Source: Saururus chinensis
Taxonomy: Eukaryota; Streptophyta; Magnoliopsida; Piperales; Saururaceae
Length of the DNA: 64,000 nt
NCBI GenBank assembly: GCA_035235625.1
Contig: CP141142.1
Coordinates: 21,462,995-21,526,994 of the forward strand
Direction of reading: 5' to 3'
The notes below the pieces were generated by a model. It saw only the letters and a list, made by a program, of their open reading frames with translations, was not told where the DNA came from and searched no databases. A program made the position numbers and the translations under genes. Below are positions 37,011 to 49,800 of this stretch, one piece after another; within the stretch, counting starts at the first letter, position 1, and each line of letters starts with the position of its first letter.

Positions 37011-37740
37011 AATATAGTAAGATGTCATCATCAATTATTATGACAACTCTATCAAAACACTTCTTAACACCACATTCATCATATCAATACCTTCTACAGG
37101 GTGTTAGTGAGTCCAAATGACATCCATCAGAATTTGTAATCACCATACCTAGTTTATGAGGCTGTCATAGGAATATCTTCATCACAAACCCTAAGTAGCA
37201 TATAGCCAAACCTCAAATCAGTCCTTGAAATGTCTTGGTTGACCATAACTTATTGAAAAGGTCATCCAACCTGAGCATAAACTTATTTTTAAAAGTTGCT
37301 TAATTAAACATATAGTGTCAATGCATAAACATGGGGATACAACCTACTTCTTCACCGACAAAAACAAATGTACATTAAGACCATCCTCTTGGTCAAATAA
37401 TCCTCTTAAGCATAAGTTCTGCTAACTCATCCTTGAGTTCATTCACCTCTAGCAGGTCATCCCGCACAATGACCTATAGATGTGGAGTGCACTAAGCACT
37501 AATTCAACGAACTCCACCATTCTCTAAGGCAGAAATTCCACTCAATCATTAGGGAACAAGTTGGGACAATCCTTGACAATGTCTAGATCTTCTAGACCAA
37601 ATCCCTGAGATGGCTTCTCAAACAACTCGTCAAAAAGCTCTACAACTTTTAGTCGTTCATTGCCTCACCACGCCTTAATGGCTCACCCAAAGCATAAAAC
37701 ATACCATTTTCAAACACCCTGAATACAACATTCAAACCTT
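37011..37740 (-). pseudogene. F element protease end and reverse transcriptase fragment
   Basis: From 37740 downward there is a stretch equivalent to VDCHKK.V.F at the end of protease, then (about 37600-37540) remains of the FPD.FP..LPGLPP segment. Next come a PYRMAP/ELKEQL-like region near 37440, FVGEEVG for the usual VKKKDG (about 37370), and DDLFNKLWSTKTFQGLI (37275-37220) for DDLF.QLQGAK.FSKIDL. RNase H is absent: RT traces give way to integrase within 300 bp. Confidence 0.6.
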
Positions 37741-37934
37741 CAAGGCACACAAACATCATTTATTTCTTATGACTATCTACCACTACTCGTTGAGTGGTCA
37801 ACCACTCATCAAATTCACACTGAACTTAACCCTCCTTCAAGGCACACAAACATCATTTATTTCTTATGACTATCTACCACTACTCGTTGAGTGGTCAACC
37901 ACTCATCAAATTCACATTGAACTTACACCCTCCT
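37741..37934. repeat. 97-bp tandem duplication, nearly perfect
   Basis: 37741-37837 and 37838-37934 start caaggcacacaaacatcatt and differ at only a few positions near their ends. The near identity, against strongly decayed surroundings, points to a recent slippage or unequal-exchange event. Confidence 0.95.
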
Positions 37935-38607
37935 TCCCAAAATCATAAGTGGTAACAGCAACACTCGCAAGTGTCAAAATAGTTACCTCAAAGGCCATCC
38001 ACAATCTTGGAGGATAAAAAATCTTCCATTATCCACTCTTAACCATGAATCTCCAGAAGGAGGTTAAAAAAGTCTCATAATCCACCACTTACAAACTCCC
38101 TTGCCTCCAGTAAAAGGGATTTCAAATCCTTCTGACAATGAAGCTCATAGAAATATACATTCCAAAAAGACCCTCAATAACTCATAGGTCATCGACTGAC
38201 CAATTAGGAAGGGTACATCTGACATATTTTCACTAGTCAGAGTGTAAGTGTCCATAACTACTCTCCAATCAGTTATAGTTTGCAAAACCTCAACAAGGTG
38301 TTGCATAATCTCAGTTTGACACTAGCAGTTGTTGACTTTCTTAACAGCCCTTAAAGGTGCTAGTTAACCTAGTTGAAAGTCAAAATATTCCCTAACAGCC
38401 CATAGCTTTCCTCAGCCAATAATGTGTGATCTAACTGACCAAATCTCTCGACAACTGTGACACTTCAGCTCAACTATACCTAATGGCAAAAAGAAATGGA
38501 ATCAAGGGAAAACATTCATGTTGATCCCTCCAAAACCAATTCTCAACTTACTCTCACATGCCACGACTCTGGACTTGTGTTTGTTATAGACTTGTAGTAA
38601 AAAAGCC
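37935..38607 (-). pseudogene. F element gag region (very degenerate)
   Basis: Position between primer site and protease says this is gag. Stop codons are dense, and only vague traces of the YE..F-EL and DGL..I segments can be imagined. About 0.7 kb remains where 1.2-1.5 kb is usual, so part is deleted. Confidence 0.4.
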
Positions 38608-38626
38608 TAGGCTCCAATACCAACTG
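38608..38626 (-). other. F element primer binding site (initiator Met tRNA type)
   Basis: Minus strand right after the LTR end reads GTTGGTATTGGAGCCTAGG. It matches the TTGGTATC-GAGC primer site complementary to tRNA-iMet that most plant chromoviruses use, with slight decay. Confidence 0.8.
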
Positions 38627-41600
38627 TAATGCAAGAGGATTTTTAACATATTTTCTAAAAAATTCATAGAAAATTTTTGCAACATAATGGCTATAAATTG
38701 GGAATAAGGACAAAATATGAAACTTGTGAAATAGTTTTATAATTTAAAACATCCTACATCCATTTTTCCCATATAATTTTTTTTCTTTTTAAATCAAACA
38801 TCATACAGTCAAACCAAATAATCTCAGCACTACTCCAAAACAAACATATGAAAGAAATTACCATGATCAAGAATTTTAAATACAAATATCTCCAAGCATC
38901 ACTAAGTACAAGCCCCATAAACAGTCCATAGTCTAATCCATTACACAAGTCTAGAAAGTATAAACACTTTAATTCTCATCTCACCCAATACATTAGATCA
39001 TGGTAAAAAAAAGACTCGTAATGAGTTAGAGAGTATACTTGAACCAATGGAATTCAATCCATCTATGGAAACATGTGTCCATCTCTAGGGTCTCTCTGCC
39101 ATAAACTTACAAAAGACTCGCAAACATCGGGGCAAAAAAATAGGAAAATGAGTATTTTTATACTCAGTAGGAAAATACTTAGTAGGGGAGTTCTAAACAG
39201 TGAACTCTACAACTCCATACATATATGTGATCAAGAACTCAACCATGAAGCATAAAAGTATACAAACAAATCATAGTCTCATAATATAACAATAATGAAC
39301 AAACATATACTATCTTATCAATTTTACACTTACAGCCTTACTGTCATACTTACACTTATAGTCTTACTTAGAACATTCTTACGGTCTTACTCGTACAATC
39401 TTAGTCAAATTCTTATGCTTATAGTCTTGCTCACAAACATATGCTTACAGTTTTGCTCAGAACATACTCTTCCAGTATTACTCAGAACATACTCTTATGG
39501 TCTTACTTAGAACATACTTACTCATATAGTGGTACACATACTATCGACCATTAAAGCTCAATACAATTAATAAGCTCTAGAATCAAAATGGAAAAAAATG
39601 TCAGTAAGGTATCACCTTAACCTCCGATGAGTAACTAGACACCATGGACTTTTTCAAAGGAAAGACACACTTATGTTCATGGGGCACATGTTAAAAAAGG
39701 TAAGAGCAATTTCATGATACTACTTTCTTTATCGAACAAACACCCACACTCTAGGGGCCATGCAATGCCAACTGAGGTGGGAATCATATAGTTTTACTCG
39801 GGCTAGAATCTTATAGTGCCACTCTTTGGAAAAATCATACAGTCCCAAATAAGGGATGAAACGTACAATGCTCTCAATAGAGCATCAAACATCTAGGCTT
39901 AATATAACACACAAACAAAATTGAAAGCATACATCTCTCTCAACAGAGCATCAGAGGTCTAGGCTTAGATAAAGAACACAGAGAACATCCTACAAAATAA
40001 ACACTATGGCAAGACATGGGAAATGCTCATCCAACACATTATTGGCTAGCTCAAACACAGAACTTAATTCATTGAAACCCTAAATTCACAATGCTATCAT
40101 ATTAGATTTACTTATAATTCAAGTTTAAATTAACTAATTTAAGCAGGTACAATTATGCCATAAAATTCTTTTCATCTTATAATCTTCCACTGATCAATCT
40201 AAAGTTGAGCCCATTCTAAAACCCTAGTTCGTTAGGGAAGCAAATTTCTCTTAACCCATCAAACTCACAACATAACTCGTCATATGCAAAATTCTTACAT
40301 ATTCGTAAATACTTTAACATTCACCTTATGGCCAAAACATCTTACTCAAAAGTCATCAAACTAAGCTCCTTAGAGCCAACCCCACTTATCACCCTCTTAT
40401 TTATACCTCATTGATTATGCTTACTTTTCACTTTATAATATGTATGTTATGCTTGTAGAATTATGTAGCACTCATACTGTCTGATAATCCCTCGTAGGGC
40501 TCCAAACCTAAGTTAGCTTACTTGTTGAACATCTAACATACGCTCCAATTCATATCAAACCAATCCAATCCTTGCTGTCAAACATATGTCTTGCGCCTTC
40601 CATCATGTGGTTACAAATCCACAACGAGTCCATACCAAACCCTCTATCACCTCTTACCATCCATTATTGCCCATCCGTCTGCCCACACACATACACATAT
40701 CCATCATATAGACATATAACCATCATACATACATATGCCCATCATACATACGTATAACATATGCATAACTCCATACATAGCTTACCAACATACTCGCTAG
40801 CCATCACTAGCATATACATAATCCATATATATCAAACATACTTTTAGCTCACATGTATGTCATATGTATTTTCAAACATACCATATAATCATGCTTACCT
40901 ACACATCATGCAATTAGATTGTTATTTAGCATCCAAAGCATTGAATCATACAATTCTAGCATGTTGCTAAATATTTAAAGCATGCTATCATGGAATTACA
41001 AATTCAAAGCTCCCCTACCACGTAATCAATGACGTTTGATGGTGAGCACAAGATGGTGGCCAAAAGCAACTCCTAGTTGAGAGAGCTTCTATCATGAGGT
41101 TTAGGAAGCACAGGAAGTAATCACGGCAAAACAAGGGTGACAAAAATCAATGTGGCAAAATTTGTAATCCACGGAGGTGCACTAGGGGTGGCTAGGTGAA
41201 AGGTCATACCAACAAAATGGCAAGTGTCATGGGAAACCAAGGTGGCCTAATTGAAGGTCGATCGGCAACTGAGAGGCATTAGACTGGCCATAAGACACAG
41301 AAATTGGCCATGGACAACACCCAATAGCAGTAATTTTGCATTGACTATGGTCCACATAAGGGGTAGAGGCCGTGGGGCGACCTTGAGGATGGAGGAGAGG
41401 TGGAGGAGGTTCTAGTGGTCAAATCCAATTGGTGGCGGAGCCATCTAATGGCCAAGAGGTGCAAAATCCGCTCCTAAACCCTAATCTCTAAACTGCACAT
41501 GCCAATACTTGTACACGAGGCCAAAGTGGAGGGGAGAGGGCTGGATGGAGGCTGCCCAAGGCCAAAAGGCGTAGTAGGCCATGGACAAAAGGTGTGGCCA

Positions 41601-42838
41601 ACAAAGATGGCCCTTGTCGTCACCGTGCTGAGGTAGGCCAACTAGAGGCCAATGGGCATCCGGCGATGGTAGGACGGTGGTGCTCTAAATGGCACAATCA
41701 ACCACACAATGGGTAGAGGGTCAGAGCTAAGGCTAGCCAAGAGTTGGCGAGCTGGTCCCACTGTGCCAAGGCCGATCAGCCAAAATTGGCTCACGACCAT
41801 GGCAAAATAGCACTTCGGTGGCCCAGTTTGCTCTACCCAAAGAAAGAAAAATAGGAGAGAAGGAATGATGGGCTGGGAGGAGGCTAGGAGGGGGTAGCAG
41901 GAACCACAACTCTTGTGGCAGCAAGGATGAGCCAATGCTGGTGGAGAACAGTGGCTTCCAATGATGACAGTCCTCCAAAGGCTTAAACACAAGAAAGGAC
42001 GACCGAGAATGGAAAAAGGAATGGGCAGAAACATAGAGAGTCGCATCTAAGTGGAGGAGAGGAGGGCAGTTGAGGAGGAATCAGGCTTTGTGGAGTGGCC
42101 CACCGCTGGAGCCTTACCGAAGTGGGCTGGACTGAGTCTAGCCTACCCACATTCACCCATCGGCAGCAGCAGTGGAAGCATAACCAGAGCGGATGGTTCT
42201 AACAATAAAACCAGTGGAGCGGCACTAAAATGAGCTAGGGGAGACCGGAGCAAGTGGATTCGGGCTGGGTGGGGTGGCCCATCGCCATCACTAGGTTGTG
42301 GCAGAGCTATGAGCAGCTGGCTGGGGCAGAGCCATGGGAGGCTGGCATGCCCTCGCCAGCCAAAGCTAGCAGTACTAAATTGAAAACACAATAAGAGGGG
42401 AGGAGACGGCTAACTGAGGGTGGAGCGGGCAGGGAGACAGTGTGGCTGGCCAAGGCAATGCCTCTGCCTTCGCTAGCCTGAGGCTAGCCAGACAGAGGCC
42501 AAATGAAGCCCACCAGCCATCAGTGACACCGCCTCATCTTAAGACAAAGTGAGATAGAAGAGGGACCAGGACATTCCGAAAGCTTCTAGAATGAGCTCAA
42601 CTTAGCCCGATCCTTTTTTTCCTTTATCTCTTCTCTTTTTTGTTCTTCCTTTTTTGCGCCGAAAATCACTGTGCTGCGCTGAGGCCCAATGACCACGACT
42701 AAACCCCGCGCCCAACCCTACGTGTATGAATATCATGGTCAAATACATGAAAATAAATATGCCAAAGCATCACATTTTCCAATAAAAAATAATCAAAAAA
42801 TCACTAATAAATCATAGAAAAACTCTAGGGACATTACA
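38627..42838 (-). repeat. F element 5' LTR (4.2 kb)
   Basis: On the minus strand it goes from TGTAATGTCCCTAGAG (42838) to CCTCTTGCATTACA (38627). It contains the stem-loop GAGTATTT...AAATACTTAGTAGGGG (39150-39187, plus text), the GTAAGT-type repeat (39320-39540) and a GC-rich leader (41300-42600) holding many spurious frames. The opposite-strand copy at 5073-9778 has the same layout. Confidence 0.88.
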
Positions 42839-43292
42839 CTTACACTGCAAAGATGGTTGTGGAACTCCGTGTTCAAGAGGTGGTGCTGATTCATGGCATG
42901 CCATGTACAATGGTTTCTGATTGGGGCCATGTCTTTGTATCTCATTTTTTTCTGGAGTTTTTTAAGATTCAAGAACTATCACCCAAGGAAAAATGGATAT
43001 ACTAAAGTTGTTAACCGCTACGTTGAGCAATATTTGCATTGTTTTACAAGTGATCAGCCCCAACATTACCTACAGATGCTCTCATGGGTGTAATGGTTTT
43101 ATAGCACAACATACCATAACGCCATTGGCTTTACTCCATTCTAGGTAATCTATCCCCCTCCCTCTGTTCTTGCTTATGTCTAGTACTGAGCTATTGTGTC
43201 TAATTTGGATTACTTACTTTAGACCTATGATGAGATCTTGTATCAACCCAAGTGTTTATTTGTAAGCATGGACAAACCGAGAAAGATAAAGT
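42839..43292 (+). pseudogene. Chromovirus G integrase, second half
   Basis: Directly after the F element and the second cttac, the plus strand reads YTAKMVVELRVQEVVLIHGM and TMVSDWGHVFVSHFF. These are the continuation of the integrase core, in which the catalytic Asp of VSD is kept. A deletion replaces the second half of the YHPQTDGQ box, and VVNRYVEQYLHCF (43005-43045) follows in another frame. Remains of the YG.PPPS and DEILYQ segments lie at 43140-43250. The frame ends at a new insertion near 43292. Confidence 0.8.
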
Positions 43293-44156
43293 GTCTCTAG
43301 CTTGCAATTGAACTACAAGTTTTTCTTCCCCCTACTAAAACAACCAAACTTGGATTTTTATTCAAAGCACCAAATTCAAGTGTCTAGTGGAATCATGCAA
43401 TTCAAATCAACAATCAACACAAGATTTTTTATGTAGAAACCCAACTTTGGAAAACCCAATAGACACTCTATCCAAACCAAATATGTACTATGCAAACTGA
43501 TATACAGAGTTAGTAGTTTACAAAGACAAAGAACCTTCTTTTCTTCACTCGGCTAGTTCCAAAACCACTCTAAACACTTGTATTAGCACTCTATACTTGT
43601 TCAGTTGCATCAGCATGGTATTCACACCTTGTTTTGCTTTTGATAGATCCAAATTTTCATTAGACGTCCCTTTAGCATGAACAATCATTTGGCTTATAAA
43701 TTCTCATCAAATCACTTCAGCAACACACTTAGTCCCTTCAAGTGTTTTGTTCTTTTACTCCACTAAAAATCACACTTTTGATTTTGGTTGATCGGTCCAT
43801 GATTGAGGATGCTAATTTACTCTCAATTCATTAGAGAAGTTTCACTCTTTTTCTCTAGGGTTTACAATCCTTCCTCTCTCACTTTCCCTCAATTTTAGAC
43901 CCCTCATATAGATCCCCAAGTCATCCAAGGAAATCTACTTTGAATAGGAATTTAATTCCATTTAGAATAGCCTATTTTAGGAAACTATGCATTGATGATA
44001 GTGATCATTACCACAAGGCAATTGTTCGTTCCATGTTCTGTTTGAATGCAAACACACAATTGATTGATTCTTTCTTCAAAATGATCTAGTGATAAAGTTA
44101 GTATAATATGTCTGATCTAGTTGCAATTGATTTATGCATAAAGTGATCTATCATCA
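43293..44156 (-). mobile_element. Probable copia-type LTR inserted in G (family H copy 2)
   Basis: No gypsy sequence is readable in this 0.86-kb block, and G coding lies on both sides. It shares the minus-strand copia LTR motif: aacacaagattttttatgtagaaaccc corresponds to the caataatttacatggaaaaccc part of 3060-3085. It also shares the tail of gatc/ttgatt words (43980-44060). The bases aaagt occur at both proposed edges (about 43288 and 44156), a weak TSD. Confidence 0.45.
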
Positions 44157-44450
44157 AAGTTATTGGAACCCTCCGATCAACATCTCGATTGATCTCACTA
44201 CTGAGCAATCTGTCATGGAAAAATGTTGTGTGTGGCATGCTAGCCGCATTGTTACAAAAGTCCTTGTTGCATGGCACAACTGGCCATTAGAGGATGCAAC
44301 TTGGGTCATGGAGGACAAGCATCTGGCCCATGAGGCCTCTCTCTTGTAGTTAGTGTAGATTTGTCTCCTCTCCTCCATGTCCTCTCGCTTTTCCCTCCTC
44401 TCAGCCCTCAATACCTTTCCAACCTTCAGGGCACAATAGTTTATTTGTCA
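44157..44450 (+). pseudogene. Chromovirus G chromodomain and 3' end
   Basis: The frame from 44134 to 44349 contains a chromodomain: VLVAWHNWPLEDATWVMED matches the usual QVLVKW..LP.EDATWE core, preceded by an ILD/R-like strand (VMEKCCVWHASRIV). Such domains tether integrase to modified histones. The stop at 44347-44349 may be natural. The pyrimidine-rich tail to 44450 is probably 3' untranslated sequence. No 3' LTR of G follows. Confidence 0.75.
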
Positions 44451-44604
44451 AAATACTTCTTTAGTCTTCATGTTATGCTTCATCTTCAACATGTGATCTT
44501 CATCATCAAACAAGCACTTCTTTGACTCAAAATTACATATCACTTGACATTATTTTGTTCATCAAAATAAGCTAACAATACATATGACCAAATGCGTACT
44601 TACA
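44451..44604 (-). mobile_element. Copia LTR start, family H (copy 3), truncated
   Basis: Minus strand opens TGTAAGTACGCATTTGGTC at 44604, then TTTTGATGAACAAAATAATGTCAAG, broken here as ttttgatgaac and aaaataatgtcaag, as in copy 1 (4141). It runs about 150 bp before meeting G sequence. Confidence 0.65.
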
Positions 44605-44621
44605 ATCTCCCTTTTTGGCCA
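44605..44621 (-). other. Copia polypurine tract
   Basis: Minus strand ggccaaaaagggagat directly precedes the LTR start. GGCAAAAAGGGGGAGAT is the usual polypurine tract of plant copia elements of the Sirevirus/Tork type. Confidence 0.8.
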
Positions 44622-46460
44622 TTTTGTTCCAATACACTACAACCCATAAATCTAAAAAAGAAAAGTACAAACCTTAGTGCATTATTTGAGTTAGATCAAG
44701 ATAAGAGCTTAAATTTGCCACCTTGACCATTGGGGGTAGGGGGCAAAACTTTCTTATTTTAGCTAAGAATGTGGGGTGCACAGTCAACCTAGTCAACTAA
44801 GTTAGGTAAAATTGTAGTGCACTAACAAAGGTTTGGGAAAGGGAAAAAGGAAACACTATTAGCCAAAGGTTGCCTTATAAGTAGATCATGTATTTGATTA
44901 CCTTAATGACCTGAGTACGGGTGTCCATCTGTAGACAAACGAGTCTTATGTAGGAAGGTATCCAAGAAAACATTAGCCTTGTCATAGAGGCTATTAGTGT
45001 TGATTGGGAGAAAACAAAGTAGAAACATGTTTAAAACAAAGGAGAATGGGGTTGATCATTTAAATCTATAAACCGGACTTGGATGGGAAAGGCGGCTAGA
45101 ACAAACTACCAACTCGCCCAATTGGCTTACTTTAGTGCCAAGTAGGGTGGATGACCCAAAATCTTCTAATTTGGGTAGAGATTGATTCAAATAGGGAAGG
45201 TCAAATGTTGATTAGTACAAAAAGAGATTCAGAATGACTCAAATTAGTAATCCACCCAAAGAGGGAAAACCTCCTCCTATAGGTGGCCTATCCGCTCTCT
45301 CTTTTTCCCCTACACGCCAATTTATCTCTCTCCCCCCTCTCCTTTGTGGTAGCCACCTCTTTCTTTTTCTATCTAGTACCCCACCCATCTCCATCTACTC
45401 CTTCATTTCTTGCTTGAACATCCAATTAATCCATTGAAGCCTATTGAAGAAGAAGAAAGCAAATCAACAACATTGTAGGAGTGAATAGAAGCATTGTCTA
45501 CAAGTTGGAAGAGTTTGTCATCAACATAAGGTAGGAACAACTCTTCTTCTACCCTAAGTTATGATGTGAGGGTTAGAGATGACTGAATTGAATGATTTAT
45601 GGATGTTTATAAGGTGATTTTATGAGTTAGTAAATTGGCATGAACTGGGGTTTAATATACGAGTACATGTTTTTGATTTTCTTGGTTGTGTAAGGTATAT
45701 GTAATGACATAGGCTCAATCATCAAGTTTTCCATGAGTGTCTACCATTTAGAAATTATGATAAGGGTTATCTATAAGAACATATGTGTCATATGTTAGGA
45801 TAATTGAATAATTTCTTGGTCCAAATTATGTCAAAAACCTTGAGTGTGTACTTATTCTTCAAATTTGATTAGATATAGTTGCGGTCGAATTAGATTTGGA
45901 ATTGATGCACTTAAAAAATAGGAGCAGACATGTTCTTGATTTGCTTTTGATTTGCTATGTAAAACAATGCTGAGAGTTTATCAATTGACCACTTTATACA
46001 CCAATCGATCACTCAAAGTATCGTGTGTTTAGAAAATAGTAAACTATCGATCGCTATCTAAAAAGATCGATCACTAACAGTTATGTTGTCCTAAATAAGC
46101 CATCGAATTGGATTTCTTTCCTTGTTGAAGTCAAATACCAAAATCATTTTAGAGACTTATATAAAGGATAAGAAGTGACAAATTTGCAGAGAGGAAAACC
46201 TAGGAAAATTTTGAGAATAAAGGAGAGACCTTTGCTTTTTGTTTTCCTTGGGAATTCACATTGAGCTTTAAGAGGAGATTAATTACTCATGATACTATTC
46301 CACAACTAAAAGAAGAGATATTTCACACAAAAGTTTCAAAGAGGAATTGCAAAATTTCTTGAATAAGAGATTGAAGAATCCAAAGCAAGGAGGAAAAAAG
46401 TTTCAAGTGCTGGAAGAAGATGACTTGAACACCAACAACAACAAGAATTTTTGGAGATAT
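44622..46460 (+). repeat. Unclassified repeat, LTR-like in layout
   Basis: No protein domain is readable. 45230-45540 looks like the promoter-leader part of a gypsy LTR: a polypyrimidine stretch, then aggtagg at 45529. A second promoter-like stretch has ttatataaagg at 46150-46160, preceded at 45990-46090 by caatcgatcactc, atcgatcgc and gatcgatcac palindromes and followed by a purine-rich leader. These may be one LTR or two overlapping fragments. Ends and TSDs were not found. Confidence 0.4.
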
Positions 46461-46816
46461 CACTATGAGATATGACGTCTTTGTGCAAAATTTTCTTATA
46501 TAACAAAAACAATTAAATCTACTCTCTATGTACACTCACAATGAATCAATATATCAAACCATCAAGCATAAAGCATTCAATCCTCACATGAACACACAAT
46601 AATTTAGCATGAAAAACCCAAACCCAAGTAAATAACCAGAACAATTTTAACAACAAACCAAACCAATGCACTACTAGTAAGCAAGACAATTATCTTACAT
46701 AAGCAAACACTAACCTTTATTTTGAGTCTAAAAAGCATCAAAAAGAACTTTCAAGAATTAAACACTTTACAATAATATGAAGATGATGAAGAATTAATGC
46801 TTTTGTTGGCTAAAAA
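46461..46816 (-). repeat. Copia-type LTR fragment, family H (copy 4)
   Basis: Parallel to 2985-3300: tttgtgcaaaattttct, aaaaacaattaaa, then cacatgaacacacaataattt and agcatgaaaaaccc in the same order and orientation. It is cut on the right by insertion of element B at 46822. Confidence 0.6.
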
Positions 46817-46821
46817 CTTTA

Positions 46822-49800
46822 TGTAAGATCTCTAACTTTAACCCATATTAATTTCGATTTAATTATGTGATATTGTGTGGCTTGGCTTAAATTGCCAGTT
46901 CGACTTCATTTTGGAGTTAAGGGTTAGTAATTATAGTTTTAACAAGGTTTAATTATATTTTTATAAGTTTTAATATCAAACTTAATTTATCTAATTTTTA
47001 TAGATTTTATGGGATTTTATTATAATTTTCCTTAAATAAGGGTGTGGACCTTGCCATGGGCCCCACGTCCACATTGCACTGTGTGTGACCCACTTAACAC
47101 TCTAAACCTTTATGAATTTATTTTAGTGATTTTTGGAATGATTAAACTCATTATTAGCCTAAAATAACCCAAATTAGCCACTTAAGGCTTTTTTACCTTA
47201 TTTCACAGCCCAAAAGTTTGTAAACATGCCCAAACATCTACTATTTATGGAAAAACCCTAACCACTTCCCCATTTGGGGAAGGTCCATATAAGGGAGAAG
47301 GAGGTGCTCTATCCCCATTTCTCAAAGAGGAAAAACAAATTAAGGTGTGTTTTCTAGCCCTAATCACCCCTAATATTTCAATTTTGCTCTTAATCCTTTT
47401 TATCTTCAAGTCCCCCAATTTGATTCTTGATTTCTTCCATTCAAAATCTTACTTTTAATTTCGATTTCAAACCATAAATGGGTAATTTTCGTTTTTAACC
47501 AAAGAAAATCATAAATCCACCTATTTTCAAGTTGATTTGAGCTTATTAGTGACTTTTAATTAAATTTTAACAAAACCCTAACTTTTGGGTAGGATTTCTT
47601 AAGGATTGAAGCTTCTTTGCAGATCCAAAGGCTTCATAGAGGTAAGGGGTTTTCTTTCTCAGAGGTTTTCTTCCTTAAAATGTCATTATTGTAGGTTTCA
47701 TTGAGCTTTTGACTCATCTTAATGTGTAATGGTGATTTATTAAAAACAAATAATTTATGGTTGTTTTTGTACGTTTTAACATGAAAATTGTTAGATATAT
47801 CATATTTTAGGCTTGGGTAATGATTATATGAAGTTTTAGCATTTTTTATAGATATTTAGAAGAATTTCAGTACAGTTTCGTGAGGTAGAAGATGACTGTT
47901 TTGATAGTTTTGTCCTAACCGTTTGATTGCCAGTGGGCCAATCTAACAGCTAGCTACTCGAACAGGATGACAGGTTGTTCAAACAGCCAACCATTCAAAT
48001 GGACCACTAGGCCGTTCAAAAATCCCACATAGCTCTTTGTTTTGGATTCACGATTATGTCTCGGATACTTTTAATTTGACTTTTTCTCTCAATTTTTTCT
48101 AGAAATATATTAACATGTCTAGATTATATTCCTGTTCATTCATATTTTTCTAGAATAATATATATTTATAATATTTTTTTGGAATATGTGTTGAACAGTA
48201 AAACAACTCTCTATTTCTGTGTTTAGAAGCATGTTTAGGGATGAAAACATGTGATTTTTGGTTCCTTCTTTCTATGATGGATTGATATATGTGTTATGAG
48301 TATGCTCTAAAAAATGCAAGTTGTTCAGAGCACAATAAATCAATGGCCTAGTTATAAATTTGAAGGTCGATGATTATGGCAAAACTACATAGTCTCATTA
48401 ATTAAATCATGAAAATTACTTTTTGTACTTATTTTCATACGATATTTATTTATATGTTAACTAAGCCTATGATGTAAGTCTTCATAAATTTTCACATTGA
48501 TTGGTGTTTATTTGCTATTTTTTCTATAATGTATAGGTTACATGTTGTGATTATGCTAAAACATAATATTAAGCAAGTATGGGATAAATGAGTATATGCG
48601 TAATTTTAAGTGAGATTTTGAAGATTTCTTCATATTTACTCCTCAGGATTTAGCTCAAATATGAACACGACCATATAAGTTAGTTTTTACTCATTCTTAT
48701 ATAATATTATTTGTCACGAATGAACTAAGTCTCGTGCATATTAGGATTGATTACAGTATATTAGATGCACTGAAATAATGTTCAATAAAATATTTTTAAA
48801 TTTCAAATTGTAATCCTATTTTGTGTTAAGTCATTGCTTATTTGGGCTATTTATGTTTTGAATAGGTTAGTTGGACCTTAATTGAGTTTACATGTCTAAA
48901 CAGGCTTCAACAGGATCCAACTAGAAGAGGAAGTGAAGCCCAACTACCCAAAGCTATTTAAAAGTCAAAAATAAACTCATAATGGTCTAAACATGCATGG
49001 AATGGTCGAACACAACCTTGTGGACCCGTTGGATTTGAGATTTACATCAAGAGAACTAAATTAGGAAAGAAGCTGATTTGGACAGATTGACACAGCCATA
49101 GTATTTTAACTATATATTTCTATGTATAATTTGGATTGATACAATTCTGGTGGCATTGGAAAGAAGACTTTCGTGTCTACATTTATTATTTTAGGAAGAA
49201 ATTCCAAATTCTAACGATTTGTAAGTCAAATCCGGCATGAAATTGGACAGCTAGTTAACTAACTCGAGGCCATCACATGAAGAATATTTTCATTGGTTGT
49301 GATTGATACACATAAGGAAAGACAATTAAGCTAATTGGATATCTAAAGGAAGATTTAAAGACACTTATTTGCTAAATAAATCATTGATTTATTTGATTTA
49401 TTTAGAATCTAATCATTGCTAAAGATGCAACCAATTAGACAATCAATCAGGATGCAATCCAGAGACATGATTTTACTTTCCTCTTTGAAGCAACCTATTC
49501 TATTCCTATAAATAGAGGAGTAGATGTGATAGAGACATCATCCCCCCTCTTTGGAGCTCTCCTCCCCTATTTTCTTCTCTCATTTTGTTTTTAGTTTTAT
49601 TGTAATGGCTTTCTAAGCTCTCAAGCTAAGGTTAGGAATGAAGCTTGTACTTGATGTTTAATGGATACTTTGATTCAAGTAAGTTCTTTATCGTTTTAAT
49701 TTGACATTTTATGTTTAAAGAGTTTATAATTTATACAATTATTTGATTCGGCGTTGACAAAAGGCACACCGAATGCTTATAATTCTCTGTGATTATATAC

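Larger units (their letters stand above)
13478..42838 (-). mobile_element. F element: chromovirus inserted in G integrase, 29.4 kb with nested insertions
   Basis: Identical five bases cttac lie at 13473-13477 and 42839-42843, directly outside the two LTRs, and the integrase coding sequence of G reads across them when the element is ignored. On the minus strand the order is 5' LTR (42838-38627), Met-type primer site, degenerate gag-protease, RT, integrase zinc region, [element C], integrase core remnants, chromodomain end, polypurine tract and 3' LTR (18515-13478). RNase H and other pol parts are missing: only about 2.5 kb of internal sequence remains once C is removed. Confidence 0.87.

Noticed and set aside
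45234-45437. 67-codon frame as a small gene
   Set aside because: Low-complexity Pro/Ser/Leu product from a polypyrimidine leader; no start context, domain or conservation is visible.
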